A DNA stretch of 5,817 nt, taken from the NCBI GenBank assembly GCA_014380605.1, contig JACMJO010000266.1, positions 1 through 5,817 on the forward strand. Reading direction: 5' to 3'. A program made the translations under genes and the position numbers. Of the stretch, positions 1-4,346 are shown one piece after another. How positions within the stretch are numbered: the first letter of the stretch is position 1; each line of letters opens with the position of its first letter. Under the pieces are notes generated by a model. It ran no database searches and was not told where the DNA came from. It was given only the letters and a program-made list of their open reading frames with translations. The DNA is from Fimbriimonadaceae bacterium. Lineage in GTDB: Bacteria > Armatimonadota > Fimbriimonadia > Fimbriimonadales > Fimbriimonadaceae.

Positions 1-569
1 ACGACCGGGTCAAGTCGACCCTCGCGGGCGAGCTCGGTAAGGTCTCTTCCGAACTCATCCAGCGTTTGGGTGTTTGTGCCTGAAGTGGAACTACCGCTTG
101 AAGCTCGGGAACTGGTGCCGGACTTTGTTTGACTTTCGTTGTCCTGCAGGGCCATAACCTCTCGGCGAGCTTTCTCAAGCTCAACCCCGAGTTTGGCGAG
201 CACTCTGCCCGCCAGGCCATCGCCTTCCCGTATGAGACCAAGCAACAAGTGCTCGGTGCCAATGTAGTTGTTGTTCAGGTTTCGTGCTTCGTCATAAGCC
301 AGGTCGATCACGCGCTTCGCCCTCGGCGTTAGCGTCATGTCTTGAGATGGCCGGGCATCTCCCCTCGGGAGCTGCTTTTCAACTTCCGCACGAATTCTAT
401 TTAAACTGACTCCTAGCTTCTCCAGGACGCGTGCCGCGACCGAATCGGATTCGCGGACGAGCCCCAGCAGAAGGTGTTCGGTGGAGACGTATCCCTCCCC
501 AAACTTCTGGGCCTCTTCTTGTGCGTAGAAAACCACTTTCCGCGCGCGTTCTGTAAAGCGTTGCCACAT
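1..569 (-). CDS. clpC: ClpC-type ATP-dependent Clp protease ATPase subunit, N-terminal part (cut by window edge)
   Basis: Only the first 189 codons lie in the window; the gene runs off the left edge. ClpC is a cytoplasmic Hsp100/AAA+ unfoldase that feeds substrates to ClpP. Seen in the translation: two tandem Clp_N repeats, about residues 1-70 and 80-143, each with the signature (S/G)TEHLLLGL(V/I)RE (residues 29-40 and 104-114). The start MWQRFTERARKVV is typical of the family. A Ser/Thr/Gly-rich linker of about 22 residues (147-168) follows, then LDEFGRDLTELAREGRLDPV, the conserved lead-in to the first AAA+ module. Walker motifs and the UVR region that separates ClpC from ClpA/ClpB lie outside the window. 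ClpC is therefore inferred from the N-domain style and the lead-in; ClpB is unlikely. Start chosen at the ATG complementary to 567-569, with AGGTGA 11 nt upstream (complement of 581-586). No partner gene (ctsR, mcsA, mcsB) lies on the upstream side. Confidence 0.93.
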   Translation of the reverse strand, partial: MWQRFTERARKVVFYAQEEAQKFGEGYVSTEHLLLGLVRESDSVAARVLEKLGVSLNRIRAEVEKQLPRGDARPSQDMTLTPRAKRVIDLAYDEARNLNNNYIGTEHLLLGLIREGDGLAGRVLAKLGVELEKARREVMALQDNESQTKSGTSSRASSGSSTSGTNTQTLDEFGRDLTELAREGRLDPV

Positions 570-649
570 ATCTTTTCAGTTCACCTACTTGTTCGACGGG
601 CCAGAGCCCCTCAACGTAGCTTATCTACGCCGAGGTCCCGGGCGAATAC

Positions 650-677
650 TCCATACCTAGTCTAGAATTAGGTCCAA
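650..677 (-). promoter_or_regulatory. Possible sigma70-type promoter of clpC
   Basis: Reading the minus strand, TTGGAC (complement of 672-677) is followed after 16 nt by TATGGA (complement of 650-655). This would give a leader of roughly 75 nt ending in the AGGTGA ribosome binding site at 581-586. Both hexamers are imperfect, so the call rests mainly on position. The leader also holds a small hairpin, CGTAG-N5-CTACG (615-629). Confidence 0.35.
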
Positions 678-683
678 ACTAGG
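655..683. repeat. Overlapping inverted repeats at the putative clpC promoter (possible operator)
   Basis: Two overlapping dyads are visible. ACCTA (655-659) pairs with TAGGT (669-673). CCTAGT (656-661) pairs with ACTAGG (678-683). Both sit on the proposed -10/-35 region, where a repressor would act. They do not look like the CtsR heptad repeat or the CIRCE element known from clp and groE genes of Firmicutes. The regulator, if any, is unknown, and short dyads can occur by chance. Confidence 0.3.
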
Positions 684-945
684 CGGACGTCCCTTCGCCG
701 AATCGATCTCCGTAAGCACTCCTATTGCTAGGACTGTTGCGACATCAAACCCGTTCGAAGCCCGGCGAGATTGCCTGCCCCTCAAAGGTGAGATTACCCG
801 CCAATGCCCACGGTTCCCCTGATTATTGGCAGTCCTGGGCCCAGTCGTTATGCGTGGGCACGATTCGTTGGATTTTTGTTAGGGGTGGCGTGCTGATGCA
901 TCGGTCTGCCGGGCCGTGTGGTTCGCCGTGGATTAGGAAGAGCCA

Positions 946-985
946 CTCAAGCTCCTTCTTAACCAAGAAGGATGGGAAACTTGAG
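946..985. repeat. Interrupted hairpin next to the MCE relic
   Basis: TCCTTCTT (953-960) and AAGAAGGA (965-972) form a perfect 8-bp stem around the loop AACC. An outer 6-bp pairing, CTCAAG (946-951) with CTTGAG (980-985), extends it across an asymmetric internal loop. Neither strand has a following T-run, so it does not look like an intrinsic terminator. Its right end coincides with the left end of the MCE-like relic (983), which may mark a rearrangement junction. Confidence 0.4.
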
Positions 986-1050
986 GCCGCCTTGACCATG
1001 AGCGAGGTCCGAAAGGGCACAACCATGCTGACGCAGTTCATGCAGGACGG
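983..1050 (+). pseudogene. Relic of an MCE-protein paralogue (24 codons of the helical stalk)
   Basis: This segment aligns without gaps to 2863-2930 of the MCE gene: 56 of 68 bases match by my count. The read-through peptide in the same frame, EAALTMSEVRKGTTMLTQ then FMQDGR, differs from MCE residues 204-227 at only three positions. Of the 12 base differences, nine are synonymous and three are amino-acid changing. That pattern is expected from two coding copies that diverged under selection, not from a recent noncoding copy. No MCE domain, anchor helix or start codon in context is found beside it, and similarity fades after about 1050. It is best read as the surviving scrap of a second mce gene. 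The surrounding open frame continues antisense into the lipoprotein gene and is probably fortuitous. Rest of the gene-free stretch 570-1114: clpC leader and promoter, the hairpin at 946-985, and nothing else recognisable. Confidence 0.7.
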
Positions 1051-1114
1051 CAGAAAGCCAAAAGTGGGAGTGGCTTCCTTCCCCTTAACCGGCAAGGTGA
1101 AGGAAGCTCGGCAG

Positions 1115-1843
1115 CTACTTCGCCGAAGCCGCTCGGTGCTGATCGCTGGCCTGCTTAGCCATTTGGTTCAGGGGAATCGCGCTCTTTGGCACTCCTGTTT
1201 CCATGGGAAAGTAGGTGTTCCAAGAGCTGCCGCCTCTCCTCACCGCGACGAGGTCCTCCGCCGGAAGCACAACGACGTTCCCATCGCTAAAGAGGCCGAT
1301 GGCGAATCCATAATATTGGACGGAGGGATACTTGCCGCCGAGGTCGACCGACCGACCACGCTTATAGTGGGTGGAGAATGCCCATAGATCCCGTTCGCCC
1401 TTGGCCGGCAAGACTGGCTTCTTTGAACCGTCCGGTCGCTTGGTGTTCCAATTTAGCGTGTACCTCGGGTCAGTTGTTACGGGTTTGGACTCCGTGTAGG
1501 CTGGAGTCTTCGCATCATTGCAAACGACATCCTTCTCGGACAGTTCGATTCCGTACGCGGGATTCTTGACCAGGTTCCTAAGCTCTTGCTGCCTCGCCGG
1601 CAAATGCCCGGTTGCCTCGCGGTACTTGACGAGCGCCTTATAAATGCGCTTCATCGCCTGGACGGCGTTTTCGGGATTCCCGGGAATGGCAGGCGGTGGC
1701 GCGGTGTGCGAAACGGGCGAAAGTTTCGCCGACTCTCCCAAGAGCGAGCAGCCCTGGCAAGTAGGCTCAATGGTCGCAGGCTTGCAAGAACACAGCGCCA
1801 GGACAGATAGAACACTGACTAAAGCAGTAGGGTAGTGTCGCAT
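1115..1843 (-). CDS. Predicted lipoprotein with pseudopilin-like region, function unknown
   Basis: The 242-aa product was not recognised as a named family. Its N-terminus has a short basic start, a hydrophobic stretch (about residues 6-17) and the lipobox-like LCSC, predicting lipidation at Cys20. A second cysteine pair, CQGC (29-32), and a Pro-rich spacer follow. Residues 57-95 (NPENAVQAMKRIYKALVKY, then TGHLP and a Leu-rich helix) resemble the region after the N-terminal helix of type II secretion pseudopilins. IGLFSDGNVVVLP (182-194) resembles the DG-containing strand near the end of many pilin-like proteins of Planctomycetes and Armatimonadota. This is pattern resemblance only. The start lies 3 nt after the stop of the upstream small gene and has no Shine-Dalgarno site of its own, so translational coupling is likely. 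The tail (228-242) is Ala/Gln/Lys-rich and probably disordered. Confidence 0.8.
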   Translation of the reverse strand: MRHYPTALVSVLSVLALCSCKPATIEPTCQGCSLLGESAKLSPVSHTAPPPAIPGNPENAVQAMKRIYKALVKYREATGHLPARQQELRNLVKNPAYGIELSEKDVVCNDAKTPAYTESKPVTTDPRYTLNWNTKRPDGSKKPVLPAKGERDLWAFSTHYKRGRSVDLGGKYPSVQYYGFAIGLFSDGNVVVLPAEDLVAVRRGGSSWNTYFPMETGVPKSAIPLNQMAKQASDQHRAASAK

Positions 1844-1846
1844 AGC

Positions 1847-2008
1847 TTATTTGGCGACCATCAAGACATTTGTCAGTGCTGGTCCTTGGTGCATGCCGGC
1901 CCCGCCGAACTGGTAACAGGCAGTCCGGAAACATTGGTTTCCGTATATGTCCTGATACCTGGCGACTGCCAAAAGCAGTCCGATCGAAAGTAGAAGCCAA
2001 TTTAGCAT
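1847..2008 (-). CDS. Small hydrophobic-start protein (53 aa), unknown function
   Basis: A 53-residue protein starting MLNWLLLSIGLLLAVARYQD. Residues 2-16 form one hydrophobic helix without preceding positive charges, so it could be a membrane anchor or an uncleaved signal. The remaining polar part has two cysteines (Cys26, Cys31) and a GGAG turn. The start is fixed by a strong AGGAGG 9 nt upstream (complement of 2018-2023). The open frame extends upstream to 2158, but that extension has no ribosome binding site and reads through the promoter region, so it is not used. Its stop is 3 nt from the start of the lipoprotein gene, so the two are probably cotranscribed and perhaps act together at the envelope. 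No family recognised. That it is a real gene is supported by the ribosome binding site and the coupling, not by homology. Confidence 0.65.
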   Translation of the reverse strand: MLNWLLLSIGLLLAVARYQDIYGNQCFRTACYQFGGAGMHQGPALTNVLMVAK

Positions 2009-2017
2009 GGTCTCTTT

Positions 2018-2036
2018 CCTCCTGGGAGATATAGTA
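2018..2036 (-). promoter_or_regulatory. Ribosome binding site and possible -10 element of the small-protein/lipoprotein unit
   Basis: AGGAGG (complement of 2018-2023) lies 9 nt before the ATG and decides the start of the 53-aa gene. TACTAT (complement of 2031-2036) is a fair -10 hexamer just upstream. The best -35 position, GATGAA (complement of 2054-2059), is poor. The leader would be only about 15-18 nt. The ribosome binding site is secure and the promoter is tentative. Confidence 0.45.
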
Positions 2037-2241
2037 TCCCGGTTTTCGGAGAGTTCATCGTGCCATTGCATTCCTACTTGGATTGAGGCATTGGGGCTCC
2101 GACCGAAGGGCGGAAGCTCCTCGGCAGCCGTCGGCCTCCTGCTGGATTCCCTGCTCAAGAAGGGGCTTTCCCTCGGCGATCCGACGCATTGAAGGAGTCC
2201 GCGACTGGTTGCAAGGACTAGCCCTTTATCAGCGGTCAGGC

Positions 2242-2253
2242 TAAACTATCAGC
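2242..2253 (+). promoter_or_regulatory. Possible leaderless promoter (-10) of the MCE gene
   Basis: TAAACT (2242-2247) fits TAnnnT and ends exactly 6 nt before the ATG at 2254, so transcription would begin at or next to the start codon. No Shine-Dalgarno sequence is present at a normal distance (the nearest G-rich bases, GGTCAGG at 2234-2240, are 13 nt away). No good -35 is visible. The rest of 2009-2253 is the divergent intergenic region and shows no gene; a short dyad AGTCC/GGACT (2196-2200, 2215-2219) is the only other structure seen. Confidence 0.4.
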
Positions 2254-3672
2254 ATGCAAGGTGCGGCGAAGGTCGGCATTCTGGTGGTCATATTTGCGGT
2301 CCTGTTCTATGGAGCCTACATGGTCCTCGGCCAGAACCTTCTGGGCGAGAGCAAATCGACTTACTATGCCGAGTTTGCCGATGCCGGTGGCATGACGTCT
2401 GGTTCCCAAGTGCAGATTGCTGGTGTCAAGGTGGGCACGGTCGATTCCGTCGATCTTAAGAGCCCAACCCTTGCTAGGCTAACCCTCAAAATCGACAAGA
2501 CAGTCAATATTCCGAGCGGAAGCACAGCGTTGATCCCTACCTCTCTCATTGGCCTGGGAGACAAAGCGGTCCTGATCGTTCCTCCCAAACAGTCGAGCGG
2601 CTTTCTGACTGCGGGCTCGACCCTAAAAGGGGTCAGAACTGGCGCCCTCGATGGCATACTCCCAAATCCCGAAGCTACGGTTGCGGAGCTTAACAGGACC
2701 CTCGTTGCGACCCGCAAGCTTTTAGAGAACCAGCAACTTCAGACCAAGCTTGTGACTCTCCTGGACTCAAGCAACAAGACCGCCGCCGAGTTTGGGAAGT
2801 TGGCAGGGAGAATGGACACGATCCTGGCCCAAGGGAACCCAAAGATTCAGCGCGCCCTAAACGAGGCCGCCCTGACGATGAGCGAAGTCAGAAAGGGCAC
2901 CACGATGCTTACCCAGATCATCAAGGATGGGAGGTACCAAAAAGAGGCCCTGGCGATGCTTGAGAAGTTAAACCAAGCCGCCGAAGGCGCGAACAAGATC
3001 ATTTCCGATGTACAGGCCCTAACCGGCGATCCCGATCTCAAAGCCAGCCTAAGTAAGACCACCAAGAACGTGGCGACCATGACCGACAGCGGCGTCGAAA
3101 TCGCGAAAAGCAGTGAAAAAATCGCGAAGGATGGCGAAAAGATCAGCGCCAACGCGATCGTTATGAGCGAAAAGGTTATCGAGATCGAGACCAAGGCGAG
3201 CGCCCTGCTCGATGAAGTCAAGGTGGCGATCGATAACATCAAAGGCTTCTTCCAAAAAACGGGCGGGAAGGTCACGGTGCCCAAGATCGAGGCGACGCTA
3301 GACCTCATGAGAAAGGGCGAGCCAAACCGATTCCAGACCGATGTCGGAGTCAAAATCGACCTCAAGGACTACGACATTCACGTCGGCCTGTGGGACGCGT
3401 TTGAGACCAACCGCATTACCGCCCAATTGGCCAGGCCCTTTAGTCCAAATGGGGAATACCGGTACGGAATCTATGCAAGCAAGCCGGGCGTAGGGGTAGA
3501 CTACCGAGTCGCGCCGAGTTTGTACTTGCGGGGAGATCTATTCGACATCAATCGACCCCGATTCGACTTGCGCGCACGATACGAATTTGGAAAGGGATTC
3601 TACGGCTGGATCGGGATGGATAGCATCTTCAACAAGAATGCCCCGATGATCGGCTTGGGAATCCGGAACTAG
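2254..3672 (+). CDS. MCE (MlaD) family lipid-transport protein with long helical stalk and C-terminal beta-rich domain
   Basis: The 472-aa protein belongs to the MCE/MlaD family. These are periplasmic hexamer-forming proteins that pass phospholipids or other lipids between inner and outer membrane, usually with an MlaE permease and MlaF ATPase. Seen in order: a hydrophobic anchor helix (about 7-25); one MCE domain (about 36-128) with the typical YYAEFADAGGMTSGSQVQIA start, GVKVGTV strand and the SLIGLGDKAVLIVP segment (97-110) that carries the pore-lining loop in relatives; a long helical region (about 140-335) rich in Ala, Lys, Glu and Thr, likely coiled coil; and a C-terminal domain (about 358-472) of alternating short strands rich in Tyr, Arg, Gly and Asp. 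That last domain looks like an outer-membrane or barrel-like module, which is inference. The start ATG gives the canonical short cytoplasmic end. No permease, ATPase or other mla gene is adjacent. A relic of a paralogue lies at 983-1050. Confidence 0.92.
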   Translation: MQGAAKVGILVVIFAVLFYGAYMVLGQNLLGESKSTYYAEFADAGGMTSGSQVQIAGVKVGTVDSVDLKSPTLARLTLKIDKTVNIPSGSTALIPTSLIGLGDKAVLIVPPKQSSGFLTAGSTLKGVRTGALDGILPNPEATVAELNRTLVATRKLLENQQLQTKLVTLLDSSNKTAAEFGKLAGRMDTILAQGNPKIQRALNEAALTMSEVRKGTTMLTQIIKDGRYQKEALAMLEKLNQAAEGANKIISDVQALTGDPDLKASLSKTTKNVATMTDSGVEIAKSSEKIAKDGEKISANAIVMSEKVIEIETKASALLDEVKVAIDNIKGFFQKTGGKVTVPKIEATLDLMRKGEPNRFQTDVGVKIDLKDYDIHVGLWDAFETNRITAQLARPFSPNGEYRYGIYASKPGVGVDYRVAPSLYLRGDLFDINRPRFDLRARYEFGKGFYGWIGMDSIFNKNAPMIGLGIRN

Positions 3673-3681
3673 GGAGTTCGT

Positions 3682-3758
3682 GGGTAACGAGTAAAAGGTA
3701 AAGGGTAAGGCGGAAACATCGCATTAGCCTTTACCCCTTACTCCTCACCCCTTACCGC
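3682..3758. repeat. Imperfect palindrome of GGGTAA-like units between the MCE gene and rplI
   Basis: The left arm (3682-3713) is a run of GGTAA-type units on the plus strand. The right arm (3727-3758) is the same kind of run on the opposite strand (TTACCCC units). The inner part pairs best: about 14 of 16 positions between roughly 3696-3711 and 3727-3742, around a loop of about 15 nt. The outer part has several A-C mismatches as plus-strand RNA, which become G-U wobbles as minus-strand RNA. There is no T-run after it on the plus strand, so it is not a standard terminator. It could be a dispersed REP-like intergenic element or a leader structure for rplI, whose ATG is only 6 nt beyond the right arm. 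Confidence 0.55.
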
Positions 3759-3764
3759 AGAAAA

Positions 3765-4280
3765 ATGAAAGTTATCTTGAATCAAACAGTGCCGAAGGTC
3801 GGCAAAGAAGGAACCGTGGTCACGGTCGCCGACGGGTACGCCAGGAACTACCTGTTCCCCCGCAAGCTTGCGATTCTCGCCGAGAAGAACCAGTTAGTGG
3901 CGCTGGAGCGAAGGCAGGCAAAGGTCGCCGAGAAGACTGCGGGCCTGAAGGCTGCCGCAGAGACTCTTAAGGAGCTGCTCCATGGCAAGACGGTTAGAGT
4001 CGAAGGCAAGGTCGGCAGAGATTCCGGCAAGCTCTTTGGCGCCGTCACGTCCCAGGACGTTGTCGATCTAATCAAATCGCAACTTGGCCAAACGGTCGAG
4101 AAGAAGCAGGTCGCGTTGATCGAGCCGATCAAAAGACTTGGCGTTCATGCGGTCGAACTAGACCTGCACCCTCAAGTGGATGCCCACGTGAATGTCGAAG
4201 TATTCGATCCCGCCGCAATCGTGGTCGAAGCTCCCAAGGAAGAGGAAGCGGCTCCGGTTGAAGAACTGGTGGAAGCTTAA
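3765..4280 (+). CDS. rplI: Large ribosomal subunit protein bL9
   Basis: bL9 binds 23S rRNA near the base of the L1 stalk and reaches towards the neighbouring ribosome, helping frame maintenance. The N-domain is unmistakable: MKVILNQTVPKVGKEGTVVTV, then the family signature DGYARNYLFPRKLA (residues 23-36). A connecting charged helix (about 40-75) and the C-terminal domain (about 76-148), with GRDSGKLFGAVT (84-95) and KRLGVHAVELDLHP (123-136), follow. Length is 171 aa against about 148-150 usually. The extra part is an acidic Glu/Ala/Val tail (about 150-171). The ATG has no Shine-Dalgarno sequence; the bases before it are the pyrimidine-rich arm of a palindrome followed by GCAGAAAA. It lies 92 nt after the MCE gene on the same strand and is not beside rpsF, ssb or rpsR, its usual neighbours, within this window. 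Transcription ends at the hairpin at 4293-4333. Confidence 0.97.
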   Translation: MKVILNQTVPKVGKEGTVVTVADGYARNYLFPRKLAILAEKNQLVALERRQAKVAEKTAGLKAAAETLKELLHGKTVRVEGKVGRDSGKLFGAVTSQDVVDLIKSQLGQTVEKKQVALIEPIKRLGVHAVELDLHPQVDAHVNVEVFDPAAIVVEAPKEEEAAPVEELVEA

Positions 4281-4292
4281 GTTAGGATTTCG

Positions 4293-4333
4293 AAACGGCC
4301 TCCGCGATTTAATCGCGGAGGCCGTTTTTGTTT
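4293..4333 (+). terminator. Rho-independent terminator of rplI
   Basis: A perfect inverted repeat of 17 nt per arm (4293-4309 and 4311-4327) is centred on one base, in practice a GC-rich stem of about 14 bp with a small AT loop. It is followed by TTGTTT, with the U-rich tract beginning inside the right arm. It starts 13 nt after the rplI stop. It lies between convergent genes; on the minus strand the tail is only TTTCGAAA, so it may stop the MocR transcript less efficiently. Confidence 0.93.
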
Positions 4334-4346
4334 AAGAACCTCCGCG

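Noticed and set aside
474..665. Plus-strand open frame across the clpC start and promoter (also 129-332 inside clpC)
   Set aside because: They are antisense to the conserved Clp_N repeats, with no coding signature of their own.
745..775. GTTCGAAG at 753-760, resembling a tRNA T-loop
   Set aside because: The flanking bases do not form a T-stem on either strand, and no acceptor stem or anticodon arm could be placed around it.
725..1387. Long plus-strand open frame (220 aa) covering the MCE relic and extending antisense to the lipoprotein gene
   Set aside because: Only the 24-codon relic has recognisable coding content; the right third is antisense to a better gene, and the start has no ribosome binding site. 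A chance extension of the relic frame is more likely than a real gene.
2009..2158. Upstream extension of the small-protein frame, giving a 103-aa product
   Set aside because: The internal ATG at 2008 has AGGAGG at ideal spacing, and the extension is polar, low in coding character and overlies the likely promoter.
2364..2717. Minus-strand open frames inside the MCE gene (also 2847-3365 and 3049-3255)
   Set aside because: They are antisense to a well-supported coding sequence and show no recognisable domains or ribosome binding sites.
3682..3758. Palindrome considered as an intrinsic terminator for the MCE gene or as a short CRISPR-like array
   Set aside because: It has no U-run on the plus strand, the units are degenerate and 5-8 nt long, and there are no spacers of regular length.
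4293..4333. Terminator hairpin considered as a regulatory leader of the MocR gene
   Set aside because: It lies downstream of the MocR stop and has the T-run on the rplI-sense strand, so it serves to end rplI transcription.
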